This document shows, piece after piece, positions 1 through 6,778 of a stretch of 22,276 nt of DNA. The notes below the pieces were generated by a model, which was not told the DNA's origin, searched no databases, and saw nothing but the letters and a program-made list of their open reading frames with translations. The translations under genes and the position numbers were made by a program. The stretch covers positions 1 to 22,276 of the forward strand of contig OMSM01000138.1 in the NCBI GenBank assembly GCA_900313745.1, read 5' to 3'. This stretch comes from an uncultured Lachnospiraceae bacterium. GTDB taxonomy: Bacteria > Bacillota > Clostridia > Lachnospirales > Lachnospiraceae. Every line of letters begins with the position of its first letter. Within the stretch, counting starts at the first letter, position 1.

Positions 1-9
1 GATGCTGCC

Positions 10-44
10 TCGTCGCGGTCGTGTCGCATATGCGACCGCGACGA
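10..44 (-). promoter_or_regulatory. Strong hairpin just downstream of rpsK
   Basis: Positions 10-21 and 33-44 are perfectly complementary over 12 bp, GC-rich, with an 11-nt loop. The inner part, 23-36, is itself a perfect 14-bp palindrome centred on CATATG. It begins 1 nt after the rpsK stop codon. On the minus strand no T-run follows before the window ends, so it does not look like an intrinsic terminator. It could be an RNA-processing or stabilising hairpin, or part of a leader for the gene expected next (rpsD, not visible). Confidence 0.6.
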
Positions 45-45
45 T

Positions 46-453
46 TTATACGCGGCGCTTCTTAGGCGGGCGGCATCCGTTGTGAGGCACAGGGGTCACA
101 TCGGTGATGGAGAGGATCTCCAGGCCGTTTGCATTAAGCGAACGGATGGCTGCTTCTCTTCCTGAACCCGGTCCCTTGACGAAAACCTCGACTGCCTTTA
201 ACCCATGGATAAGAGCCGCCTTAGTTGCCGTTTCCGCAGCCATCTGTGCTGCGTAGGGAGTAGATTTCCTTGAACCTTTGAAGCCAAGACCACCTGCGCT
301 TGCCCAGCTTAACGCGTTGCCCTGAGCATCCGTCAGAGTAACGATGGTATTGTTAAAGGAAGACTGGATATGCGCCTGTCCGCGTTCAACGTTTTTCCTG
401 ACACGTTTCTTTGCTGCGTTTTTCTTCGCCGCAGCGCTAGTCTGCTTTGCCAT
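46..453 (-). CDS. rpsK: 30S ribosomal protein S11
   Basis: Small-subunit protein S11 of the 30S platform, which contacts 16S rRNA near the E site and the S7/S18 neighbourhood. The 135-residue product has the family core (GQAHIQSSFNNTIVTLTD, then GPGSGREAAIR) and the typical C-terminal tail PHNGCRPPKKRRV. The first 20 or so residues are a Lys/Ala-rich extension, giving a length slightly above the usual 127-130. The start is ATG at 453. The upstream SD is weak (GTAGG), unlike the strong AGGAGG sites of most neighbours, so translation may be coupled to rpsM, whose stop lies 34 nt upstream. Confidence 0.98.
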   Translation of the reverse strand: MAKQTSAAAKKNAAKKRVRKNVERGQAHIQSSFNNTIVTLTDAQGNALSWASAGGLGFKGSRKSTPYAAQMAAETATKAALIHGLKAVEVFVKGPGSGREAAIRSLNANGLEILSITDVTPVPHNGCRPPKKRRV

Positions 454-487
454 AAAAACTAACCTACTTTCTTTCCCTTCTGATTAA

Positions 488-856
488 TTACTTCTTCTTG
501 TTAGCGATTGTCTTCTTGGGACCCTTGCAAGTACGTGCGTTGGTCTTGGTCTTCTGACCGCGGCAGGGAAGGTTCCTTCTGTGACGCATGCCTCTGTAGC
601 AGCCGATCTCAGTGAGGCGCTTGATGTTCATGGCGACTTCACGGCGCAGATCACCTTCTACAAGGTAATCCGATGCGATGATATCGCTCAGCCTTCTGAC
701 TTCATCATCAGTCAGGTCACGGTCGCGGGTATCAGGATTGACATCCGCCTTCTTGCAAATTTCTGTTGCGGTGGGACGGCCGATTCCGAAAATATAGGTG
801 AGGCCGATCTCGACGCGCTTGTCTCTGGGTAAATCAACACCTGCAATACGAGCCAT
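488..856 (-). CDS. rpsM: 30S ribosomal protein S13
   Basis: S13 sits in the 30S head and bridges to the 50S subunit and the P-site tRNA. The 122-residue product starts MARIAGVDLPRDKRVEIGLTY, carries the helix-two-turn-helix region with GCYRGMRHRRNLPCRGQ and ends in the expected lysine-rich tail that reaches toward P-site tRNA. Length and motifs are normal for bacteria. The ATG at 856 is preceded by a good GGAGG site. It is the first gene after a 235-bp structured gap, which fits the position where S4 represses the alpha operon in E. coli. Confidence 0.98.
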   Translation of the reverse strand: MARIAGVDLPRDKRVEIGLTYIFGIGRPTATEICKKADVNPDTRDRDLTDDEVRRLSDIIASDYLVEGDLRREVAMNIKRLTEIGCYRGMRHRRNLPCRGQKTKTNARTCKGPKKTIANKKK

Positions 857-1091
857 TATGGAATTCCTCCGAAATTCTTATGGTTACTGATTGACTGGGG
901 TGCGAATCCGCACCCAACTGCCGTTTGCCGGGCAGTCTTTCCTCTGCGTGTTCCTAAGCAGGGTATCAAAGAGTAATGCCGGGCTGCCGGATCCGTATCC
1001 GGATACGGTAAGCACACCTTAGTGCTTAAGACAGTTTCCGTTGTGAAACAATGTCCAGCCGCATATTCAATGATAAAGAGTCATGAATGGC
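857..1091 (-). promoter_or_regulatory. Structured rpmJ-rpsM intergenic leader
   Basis: A 235-bp gap without an ORF, rich in hairpins. Seen directly: 1030-1038 pairs with 1045-1055 with a 2-nt bulge; 1009-1015 pairs with 1022-1028 (7 bp, 6-nt loop); 993-1008 is a perfect 16-bp palindrome; 987-992 can instead pair with 997-1002, excluding the palindrome stem; 918-922 pairs with 931-935; 898-904 pairs with 909-915 (7 bp, 4-nt loop). The last stem lies about 40 nt before the rpsM start. It is placed where S4-dependent control acts in E. coli, but I cannot match it to a known family by eye. Confidence 0.6.
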
Positions 1092-1205
1092 TCAGCCCTG
1101 TCTCTGTTTGTGCTTAGGGTTTTCGCAGATGACCCGGATGGTGCCCTTGCGCTTGATGATCTTGCACTTATCGCACATCGGCTTCACGGATGCTCTGACC
1201 TTCAT
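1092..1205 (-). CDS. rpmJ: 50S ribosomal protein L36
   Basis: L36 is the smallest 50S protein and is bound to 23S rRNA near the base of the subunit. The 37-residue product starts MKVRASVKPMCDKC and has the zinc set Cys11, Cys14, Cys27 and His32, so it is the zinc-binding (C+) form. I chose the ATG at 1205 because it gives the canonical N-terminus and has AAGGAGG at 1218-1224 upstream. The longer in-frame extension to 1316 runs through the promoter and hairpin region and is not coding. It is the first gene behind the internal promoter at 1288-1316. Confidence 0.97.
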   Translation of the reverse strand: MKVRASVKPMCDKCKIIKRKGTIRVICENPKHKQRQG

Positions 1206-1240
1206 AAGCCTCTTTATCCTCCTTTCATGAGAATTTACTG

Positions 1241-1281
1241 AAAAAAAAAGCATAAAAACAGTAACGGCTCCAAAAGAGCCG
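1241..1281 (-). terminator. Possible attenuator: hairpin plus T-tracts before rpmJ
   Basis: On the minus strand, a 6-bp GC stem (1276-1281 with 1265-1270, 5-nt loop) is followed after 6 nt by five T (1258-1254) and then nine T (1249-1241). The stem is short and the T-run is delayed, so a classical intrinsic terminator is doubtful. The start predicted from the promoter at 1288-1316 would lie at or next to the 5' side of this hairpin. It may therefore act as a 5'-end stabiliser for that transcript, or as a partial terminator for transcripts arriving from infA. Confidence 0.35.
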
Positions 1282-1287
1282 AACTTT

Positions 1288-1316
1288 ATAATACCACGGG
1301 GAGAATCAATAATCAA
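1288..1316 (-). promoter_or_regulatory. Sigma-A-like promoter for rpmJ-rpsM-rpsK
   Basis: On the minus strand TTGATT (1316-1311), a 17-bp spacer and TATTAT (1293-1288), with TGG directly before the -10 (extended -10). It lies in the 181-bp infA-rpmJ gap. The predicted transcription start is near 1281. The match to housekeeping promoters is good by inspection; activity is inferred. Confidence 0.7.
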
Positions 1317-1389
1317 CGCCCGAATTAAAGTTTTGTCGTGAAAACTGTATCAGGTCGCCGTCCCCGGCAAAACGGGGTTAAAAGTGCGC

Positions 1390-1608
1390 TTACTTGTCGC
1401 GCCAGATGATCCTGCCCTTGGTCAGGTCATAGGTGGACATTTCAAGAGTCACGCGGTCGCCGGGAAGGATGCGGATAAAGTTCTGTCTCAGCTTGCCGCT
1501 GATATGGGCCAGGATCACTGCCCCGTTTTCCAGCTGCACGCGGAACAGCGTGTTGGGAAGCTTTTCGATTACGGTTCCTTCCAGCTCAATGACATCTGCT
1601 TTTGACAC
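1390..1608 (-). CDS. infA: Translation initiation factor IF-1
   Basis: IF-1 binds the 30S A site during initiation and works with IF-2 and IF-3. The 72-residue product is a single S1-like OB fold of standard length (MSKADVIELEGTVIEKLP to the RIIWRDK end). The start codon is GTG at 1608, only 2 nt after the adk stop, and its SD (GGAGGG) is formed by the last codons of adk. This implies tight translational coupling and leaves no room for the map gene usually found between the two in Firmicutes. Confidence 0.97.
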   Translation of the reverse strand: MSKADVIELEGTVIEKLPNTLFRVQLENGAVILAHISGKLRQNFIRILPGDRVTLEMSTYDLTKGRIIWRDK

Positions 1609-1610
1609 GT

Positions 1611-2255
1611 TTAACCCTCCAGAATTGCTGTGATATCTTTAAAAACCTGCTGCAGTGATCCGGTTCCGTCCACAGTCTTAAGGACGTTCCGGCTGCCGTA
1701 ATAATCAATTAGCGGCTGTGTCTGCTCGTGATAAACCTTCAGGCGGTTAAGCACCGTCTCGGGCTTGTCGTCGTCGCGCTGCACCAGTACGGCACCGCAC
1801 TGATCGCAGATACCCTCCTTCTTCGGAGCTGCGTAGACGATATGATAGGTAGCACCGCAGTTGGTGCAGGCCCTTCTTCCGCTCATCCGGCTGACGATAT
1901 TCTCATCAGGGACATCGATGTTAATCGCATAATCAATGCGGTCATTCATCCTGTCAAGCTCGGCCGTAAGAACCTCTGCCTGGGGAATAGTGCGGGGGAA
2001 ACCGTCAAGGACATAACCTTGCGCGCAGTCCTCACCGGCCACCCTGTCGAGCAGGATGCGGACAGTCAATTCATCCGGAACCAGCTGACCCTTATCCATA
2101 TACTGCTTGGCTTCCATGCCGAGTTCTGTGCCGTTCTTGATGTTGTAACGGAAAATGTCTCCCGTGGAAATGTGCGGGATTCCGTATTTCTCTGCGATCA
2201 TCTGCGCCTGAGTGCCTTTTCCGGCACCAGGAGCACCAAGCATAACTATCTTCAT
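1611..2255 (-). CDS. adk: Adenylate kinase
   Basis: Catalyses ATP + AMP to 2 ADP in the cytoplasm and keeps the adenylate pools in balance. The 214-residue long-form enzyme has the P-loop GAPGAGKGTQ (residues 7-16), DGFPRT (84-89) for the AMP site, and a lid at about 125-160 with Cys130, Cys133, Cys150 and Cys153, the zinc site typical of Gram-positive enzymes. ATG at 2255 has AGGAG upstream. It follows secY, as is usual in the spc operon, but after a 191-bp gap containing a hairpin, and is followed directly by infA instead of map. Confidence 0.98.
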   Translation of the reverse strand: MKIVMLGAPGAGKGTQAQMIAEKYGIPHISTGDIFRYNIKNGTELGMEAKQYMDKGQLVPDELTVRILLDRVAGEDCAQGYVLDGFPRTIPQAEVLTAELDRMNDRIDYAINIDVPDENIVSRMSGRRACTNCGATYHIVYAAPKKEGICDQCGAVLVQRDDDKPETVLNRLKVYHEQTQPLIDYYGSRNVLKTVDGTGSLQQVFKDITAILEG

Positions 2256-2336
2256 ACTCTTCTCCTGCGCGTCCGCATCAACCGTCGGGTTCTCCGCAAA
2301 AGGTTCTCCGTACAGCCTGATTCCAATCGTGCGAAG

Positions 2337-2367
2337 GCCAGAGAAAACACTCCTGTGCTTCTCTGGC
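2337..2367 (-). promoter_or_regulatory. Hairpin in the secY-adk gap
   Basis: Positions 2337-2345 and 2359-2367 pair perfectly over 9 bp. The 13-nt loop contains a further 3-bp stem (2348-2350 with 2355-2357). No T-run follows on either strand, so it is not a standard terminator. It lies midway in a 191-bp non-coding gap (2256-2446) in which I see no ORF or clear promoter. Confidence 0.55.
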
Positions 2368-2446
2368 TTTCCACTTTGCTATTACTTTGTTGTCCGTCCG
2401 CGGAAAACTCTTCCCGCGAATCCGGTTTTGCATTCCCGGCGCTTCA

Positions 2447-3766
2447 TTACTTCTCGCTCAGGAATCCCTTGTAGTTCCTTACCATCATCATGGACTCGAT
2501 CTGCTTGATGGTCTCAAGCACGACGCTGACCACGATGATCAGGCTGGTGCCGCCGAAGGAAACATTGGCGTTGAAGAGCCCGCGGAAGATGAACGGGATA
2601 ATGCCGACGATCGTCAGTCCTACGGCGCCGATGAAAATGATATAGCCGAGGATCTTATTCAGGTACTCACTCGTCGGACGGCCGGGACGGATACCCGGAA
2701 TGAAGCCGCCCTGCTTCTTCATGTTATCCGCAATCTCGATCGGATTGAAGGTAATCGAGGTGTAGAAGTATGCGAAGAAGATCAGCAGCGCGATGTAGAC
2801 CAGAAGACCAATCGAATACTTGATCTGGGAAGGTCTGCACCAGTAGCTCGAGCTGAGGTACTTGAGGAACTCACCCCACCAGCCCTGTCCGCTGTAGCCG
2901 ACGAGCTGGGAGATGATCACCGGGAACTCCATCAGCGAGGAGGCGAAGATGATCGGCATAACGCCCGCGGTGTTGACGCGCAGCGGAATGTGAGTGCTGT
3001 TGCCGCCCACCATCCGGCGTCCCTGCATCTTCCTGGTGTACTGCACCGGAATATGTCTCTCCGCGGAGTTGAGCAGGATAACCAGAACCACCATTGCGAC
3101 GATAACCGCGATGATAATGACGGAAGCCAGAGTTCCCTTGGCGATGTTCTTGCCCGAGACGAACTGCTTGAACAGGTTCACAACATCCGCCGGAATACGG
3201 GAGATGATGTTTATTGTCAGCACGATGGATATTCCGTTGCCGACGCCCCTGTCGGTAATCCGCTCGCCGATCCACATAAGGAATGCGGAACCGGCAGTCA
3301 GCACGAAGATAACGGTAATGACGTTAATGAAGTTGTATTTCTCGAGCAGACCCTGACGGCCGAAGCCGATTGCCATGGCGGTCGCCTCAATAAGGGACAG
3401 CGCAACCGTGACGTAACGGGTGATCGAGACCATCATCTTGCGGCCTTCCTCGCCTTCCTTCTGAAGCTCTTCGAGCTTCGGGATAGCGATGGTCAGCAGC
3501 TGGATGATGATGGACGATGTGATGTACGGCGTAATATTGAGCGCCAGTACGGACATATTGAGGAAAGAACCGCCGGTGAAGGCATCGAAAAGACTGAACG
3601 CGTCACTGGACTGCTGAGCTGCAAACCAGCGGCTGAAATAGTCCCTGTCGACACCGGGAACCGGAAGCTGTGATGCGAAACGAATCACAACCAGCATCAG
3701 AAAAGTAAAGAAAATCTTTGCCCGGATCTCCTTAATCTGAAATGCTTTCTTAACGGTATCAAACAT
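2447..3766 (-). CDS. secY: Protein translocase subunit SecY
   Basis: Channel-forming subunit of the SecYEG translocon in the cytoplasmic membrane. It has about ten hydrophobic segments, the periplasmic-side LPVPGVDRDYF region after the first, TPYITSSIIIQLL in the second, GRPTSEYLNKIL in a cytoplasmic loop, and the C-terminal MVRNYKGFL. The ATG at 3766 gives 439 residues (MFDTVKKAFQIKEIR start) and has GGTGG 6 nt upstream. An in-frame ATG at 3778 would add four residues but has no visible SD. It follows rplO, the canonical spc order. Confidence 0.98.
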   Translation of the reverse strand: MFDTVKKAFQIKEIRAKIFFTFLMLVVIRFASQLPVPGVDRDYFSRWFAAQQSSDAFSLFDAFTGGSFLNMSVLALNITPYITSSIIIQLLTIAIPKLEELQKEGEEGRKMMVSITRYVTVALSLIEATAMAIGFGRQGLLEKYNFINVITVIFVLTAGSAFLMWIGERITDRGVGNGISIVLTINIISRIPADVVNLFKQFVSGKNIAKGTLASVIIIAVIVAMVVLVILLNSAERHIPVQYTRKMQGRRMVGGNSTHIPLRVNTAGVMPIIFASSLMEFPVIISQLVGYSGQGWWGEFLKYLSSSYWCRPSQIKYSIGLLVYIALLIFFAYFYTSITFNPIEIADNMKKQGGFIPGIRPGRPTSEYLNKILGYIIFIGAVGLTIVGIIPFIFRGLFNANVSFGGTSLIIVVSVVLETIKQIESMMMVRNYKGFLSEK

Positions 3767-3817
3767 ATTAGCCACCATGTCGTGCGCTGCACACGAAACA
3801 AGCAGTTAGAGCGACGA

Positions 3818-4258
3818 TTACTCGATCACCTCTGCGGTTCCGCCAAGCGCCTCAATCTTCTCCTTGGCAGATGCGGAGAACGCATTTGCCTTGACAGTAA
3901 GTTTCTTTGTGAATTCACCGTTGCCGAGGATCTTCACGCCGTCACAAGTTTCATGAATGACACCGGTTGCAAGCATTTTCTCGATATCGACGATCTCGCC
4001 ATCCTCGAAGCGCTGAAGCTCGCTGACATTGATCGCCACGATTTCCTTGGAATTGTAATCCTTGAAGCCTCTCTTGGGGAGTCTTCTGTACAGGGGCATC
4101 TGACCGCCCTCAAAACCGGGACGGGGAGCGCCGGAACGGGCTTTCTGACCCTTGTGGCCGTAGCCAGCGGTCTTGCCGTTGCCTGATCCATGTCCGCGGC
4201 CTCTTCTGAAGTCGTTGTGCTTGGAACCCGCAGCAGGTCTCAAATTAGATAAATCCAT
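3818..4258 (-). CDS. rplO: 50S ribosomal protein L15
   Basis: L15 is an early-to-middle 50S assembly protein with a long extension threading through 23S rRNA. The 146-residue product has the Gly/Arg/Lys-rich N-terminal half (MDLSNLRPAAGSKH, RRGRGHGSGNGKTAGYGHKG, GFEGGQMPLYRRLPKRGF) and the compact C-terminal domain ending GGTAEVIE. Length is normal. The ATG at 4258 is preceded by AGGAGG. It sits between rpmD and secY as in most bacteria. Confidence 0.98.
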   Translation of the reverse strand: MDLSNLRPAAGSKHNDFRRGRGHGSGNGKTAGYGHKGQKARSGAPRPGFEGGQMPLYRRLPKRGFKDYNSKEIVAINVSELQRFEDGEIVDIEKMLATGVIHETCDGVKILGNGEFTKKLTVKANAFSASAKEKIEALGGTAEVIE

Positions 4259-4299
4259 TATATGTTCCTCCTTTTAAAAGGATCTTAACCTGTCGGTAA

Positions 4300-4491
4300 T
4301 CAGTCCAGTTCCTCAACCTTGACCATGTGGTTGATCAGGCGGATCTGACCCCTGGTAGCCGCGTTATCGGGAAGGATTACGCTGCTGTTCAGTTTCTTGA
4401 ACCCCATCGACTTCACGATCGCCTTGTTCTTCGGAACTGCGCCGATCGTGGATTTCACGAGGGTGATCTTAAGCATTTTATTCTCAGCCAT
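4300..4491 (-). CDS. rpmD: 50S ribosomal protein L30
   Basis: Small 50S protein of the short bacterial type, bound to domain II of 23S rRNA. I chose the ATG at 4491 (MAENKMLKITLVKSTIGA, 63 residues) because it has GCAGGAGG directly upstream and gives the usual 58-63 residue length. A reading frame extending to 4530 would add a basic stretch lying over the intergenic hairpin. That hairpin (4507-4511 with 4518-4522) sits between the rpsE stop and the SD. Confidence 0.96.
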   Translation of the reverse strand: MAENKMLKITLVKSTIGAVPKNKAIVKSMGFKKLNSSVILPDNAATRGQIRLINHMVKVEELD

Positions 4492-4531
4492 GGTTACCTC
4501 CTGCCTGCGGCGTATCTGCCGCTTAAGCAAT

Positions 4532-5038
4532 TTACTTCAGCGCCGCAAGCTCCACGCCGCGTCTCGCCGCAACCTCTTCCGGAACCTTCAGCTTGCTTAA
4601 GCCGTCAATCGTCGCGAGAACAACGTTCTGCTTCGTATTGGAACCGAGAGACTTGGTACGGATGTTCTTGATTCCGGCCAGCTCGCACACCACACGGGCA
4701 GGACCGCCGGCGATGATACCGGTACCTTCGGGGGACTTCTTTAACAGAACCGAAGCAGAACCGTATTTGCCGATGAAATCGTGGGAAATGCTGGCGTTCT
4801 CATCGAGGGCCACACTGACAAGGTTCTTGGTGGCATCCTCCTTGCCCTTGCGGATCGCCTCGGGGATTTCGGTTGCCTTGCCCAGGCCGACACCGACGTG
4901 ACCGTTTCCGTCACCGACAACGACAAGTGCGGTGAACCGCATGTTGCGTCCGCCCTTAACGACCTTGGTAACGCGTTTGATGGTAACTACCTTTTCAGTG
5001 AGCTCCATCTGACTTGCATCAATCATAGCACGCTTCAT
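4532..5038 (-). CDS. rpsE: 30S ribosomal protein S5
   Basis: S5 lines the mRNA entry tunnel and affects decoding fidelity. The product has the N-terminal dsRBD-like domain (VVTIKRVTKVVKGGRNMRF, then GVGLGKATEIPEAIRKG) and the C-terminal S5 domain (GTGIIAGGPARVVCELAGI, NIRTKSLGS). I place the start at ATG 5038 (MKRAMIDASQMELTE, 168 residues) because AAGGGGG lies just before it. The frame stays open to 5095, but that stretch overlaps the end of rplR. Confidence 0.97.
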   Translation of the reverse strand: MKRAMIDASQMELTEKVVTIKRVTKVVKGGRNMRFTALVVVGDGNGHVGVGLGKATEIPEAIRKGKEDATKNLVSVALDENASISHDFIGKYGSASVLLKKSPEGTGIIAGGPARVVCELAGIKNIRTKSLGSNTKQNVVLATIDGLSKLKVPEEVAARRGVELAALK

Positions 5039-5057
5039 GTGAACACAATCCCCCTTC

Positions 5058-5426
5058 TCAGAATTCCAGGCCGGCCTCGCGGGCTGCCTCGGCAAGGGCT
5101 GCTACCTTACCCTGATAGATGAAGCCGCCGCGGTCGAAAACCACCTTGGTGATTCCCTTCTCCGTCGCTCTCTTTGCAATGATCTCACCGATCTTGGCCG
5201 CCGCGTCAATGTCGTCAGTGTGCTCAAGCTCAGCCTTGATATCCTTCTCGACGGTTCCGGCGGAAACAAGGGTCTTTCCTACCGTATCATCGATGATCTG
5301 CGCATAGATATGGTTATTGCTCCGATAAACCGCAAGGCGCGGTCTCTCAGGAGTTCCGCTGAAGCGATTGCGGACCTTAAGGTGCTTCTTCTCGCGGATT
5401 TCCTTTCTGGATGCTTTCGTTATCAT
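5058..5426 (-). CDS. rplR: 50S ribosomal protein L18
   Basis: L18 binds 5S rRNA with L5 and L25-type proteins in the central protuberance. The 122-residue product is of standard length, with the basic N-terminus (MITKASRKEIREKKHLKVRN), RFSGTPERPRLAVYRSN and NHIYAQIIDD, ending AALAEAAREAGLEF, all typical. The ATG at 5426 has GAGG four nt upstream. The preceding gap to rplF (5427-5503) contains a 5-bp hairpin with a four-base loop (5440-5444 with 5449-5453). Confidence 0.98.
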   Translation of the reverse strand: MITKASRKEIREKKHLKVRNRFSGTPERPRLAVYRSNNHIYAQIIDDTVGKTLVSAGTVEKDIKAELEHTDDIDAAAKIGEIIAKRATEKGITKVVFDRGGFIYQGKVAALAEAAREAGLEF

Positions 5427-5503
5427 GATTCCTCTTTCCGGAGCCTTCGCTCCCGTAAGCTAATCGTCAGTTATGTCTCCTGTGATAAGACTCTGTCACT
5501 TAA

Positions 5504-6043
5504 TTACTTCTTACCGGTCTTACCAACCTTGCGGCGGATGGTCTCCTCGACATACTTGATACCCTTGCCCTTATAAGGCTCAGGCCTTCTCTTGTCGCGG
5601 ATCTCCGCGGCCAACTGGCCGACACGCTCTTTATCGATACCCCGGACGGTAATAATCTGCCCCTCGACGGTAGTCTCCAGTCCCTCCGGATCCTCCATCT
5701 CGACCGGGTGAGAATAGCCTAAGGTCAGAACTAACTTATTGCCCTGCTTAGCTGCTCTGTAACCGACGCCGTTGACCTCGAGCTTCCTCTCGAAGCCGTT
5801 CGTCACGCCGACTACCATGTTGTTGAGCAGGCTTCTGGTCAGGCCGTGAAGAGACTTCTCTCTCTTCAGGTCGTTGGGTCTCTCAATGGTAATCACGCCG
5901 TTATCCTGGCTGATCTTCATCTCCGCGGGAAGCGTCCTGGTGAGCGTTCCCTTGGGTCCTTTCACCGTCACTGTGTTATTTTCTGCCACCTCTACCGTCA
6001 CACCGGCAGGAATGGCGATTGGCATTTTACCTATACGTGACAT
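5504..6043 (-). CDS. rplF: 50S ribosomal protein L6
   Basis: L6 lies near the sarcin-ricin loop and the factor-binding site. The 179-residue product has the two expected tandem alpha/beta domains: MSRIGKMPIAIPAGV with VKGPKGTLTR in the first, and VNGVGYRAAKQGNKLVL with LGYSHPVE in the second, ending in the PYKGKGIKYVEE and RRKVGKTGKK tail. Length is standard. The ATG at 6043 is preceded by GGAGG. Position between rpsH and rplR is canonical. Confidence 0.98.
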   Translation of the reverse strand: MSRIGKMPIAIPAGVTVEVAENNTVTVKGPKGTLTRTLPAEMKISQDNGVITIERPNDLKREKSLHGLTRSLLNNMVVGVTNGFERKLEVNGVGYRAAKQGNKLVLTLGYSHPVEMEDPEGLETTVEGQIITVRGIDKERVGQLAAEIRDKRRPEPYKGKGIKYVEETIRRKVGKTGKK

Positions 6044-6067
6044 GCCCGTACCTCCGAATTAGTTGAA

Positions 6068-6469
6068 TTACCAGATGAATGCTAAAACTTCTCCGCCGAC
6101 CTTGAGCTCTCTGGCCTTGCGGTCAGTGATCACGCCCTGGTTGGTGGAAAGAATGGCGGTGCCCAGTCCGTTTAAGACGCTGGGAAGCTCGTCCTTGCCT
6201 GCATAGACACGAAGTCCGGGCTTGGAGATGCGCTTTAAACCGGTCAGAATGCGGTCGTTCTTGTCTGCGCCATACTTTAAGGTGATGCGGATATCCTTGA
6301 AACTTCCGTTATCCACAAGTTCAAAAGCCTTGATATAACCTTCATCCAAGAGGATCTGCGCGATCGACAGCTTGATCTTGGAAGAAGGAACGTCCACGGT
6401 ATCATGCTTCGCAATGTTGGCATTGCGGATTCTTGTGAGCATATCCGCGATAGGATCGTTGGTCGTCAT
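6068..6469 (-). CDS. rpsH: 30S ribosomal protein S8
   Basis: S8 binds the central domain of 16S rRNA (helix 21) and in E. coli is the spc operon repressor. The 133-residue product starts MTTNDPIADMLTRIRNAN and ends with the conserved STNQGVITDRKAR and GGEVLAFIW. Length is normal. The ATG at 6469 has AGGAGG about 10 nt upstream. In E. coli S8 represses at a site near rplE; I did not recognise that target here. Confidence 0.98.
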   Translation of the reverse strand: MTTNDPIADMLTRIRNANIAKHDTVDVPSSKIKLSIAQILLDEGYIKAFELVDNGSFKDIRITLKYGADKNDRILTGLKRISKPGLRVYAGKDELPSVLNGLGTAILSTNQGVITDRKARELKVGGEVLAFIW

Positions 6470-6497
6470 ATTGTGTTTTCCTCCTAAACTTCGTCCG

Positions 6498-6549
6498 GGC
6501 GGGCCAAAGCTCTTTTCCTCTCACAGAGCCTCTTCTCATGATGCCCGCC
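6498..6549 (-). promoter_or_regulatory. Nested stem in the rpsN-rpsH gap
   Basis: In the 90-bp gap between rpsN and rpsH, 6498-6504 pairs with 6543-6549 (7 bp, all GC), and inside it 6509-6513 pairs with 6525-6529 (5 bp). The SD of rpsH lies just outside the structure. No T-run follows. It may be a processing or stabilising element. Confidence 0.45.
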
Positions 6550-6559
6550 GGTAGTTGCC

Positions 6560-6745
6560 TTACCAGCTTGCTTTCTTGACGCCGGGGATCTGGCCCTTGT
6601 AAGCCAGTTCACGGAAGCAGATTCTGCAGATGCCATACTTCTTCAGCACGGAATGCGGACGGCCGCAGATCTTGCAGCGGGTATAAGCCCTCGTGGAAAA
6701 CTTCGGTTTCATCTGCTGCTTGACTTTCATGGATGTCTTAGCCAT
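6560..6745 (-). CDS. rpsN: 30S ribosomal protein S14 type Z
   Basis: S14 is a 30S head protein. The 61-residue product is the short zinc-binding form, with Cys24, Cys27, Cys40 and Cys43 arranged as CKIC and CRIC around the GRPHSVLKKYGI segment, and the C-terminus GQIPGVKKASW. This short form is the one expected in Firmicutes and actinobacteria, in contrast to the roughly 100-residue zinc-free form. The ATG at 6745 has AGAGGAG upstream. It follows rplE, the canonical place. Confidence 0.98.
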   Translation of the reverse strand: MAKTSMKVKQQMKPKFSTRAYTRCKICGRPHSVLKKYGICRICFRELAYKGQIPGVKKASW

Positions 6746-6778
6746 GTTTATTCTCCTCTACTGATCTTGAGACCTGAG

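Noticed and set aside
1206..1316. Longer N-terminus for L36
   Set aside because: The extension runs through a promoter, a hairpin and the SD; the 37-residue form is canonical.
1362..1377. Terminator after infA
   Set aside because: Only a 5-bp stem with no T-run behind it on the minus strand.
1728..2474. 248-residue open frame on the plus strand
   Set aside because: It lies antisense to adk and the secY-adk gap, with no family features.
2387..3673. 428-residue open frame on the plus strand
   Set aside because: It is the mirror of secY; the product is Asp/Arg/His-rich with no recognisable domain, while the minus-strand SecY is unmistakable.
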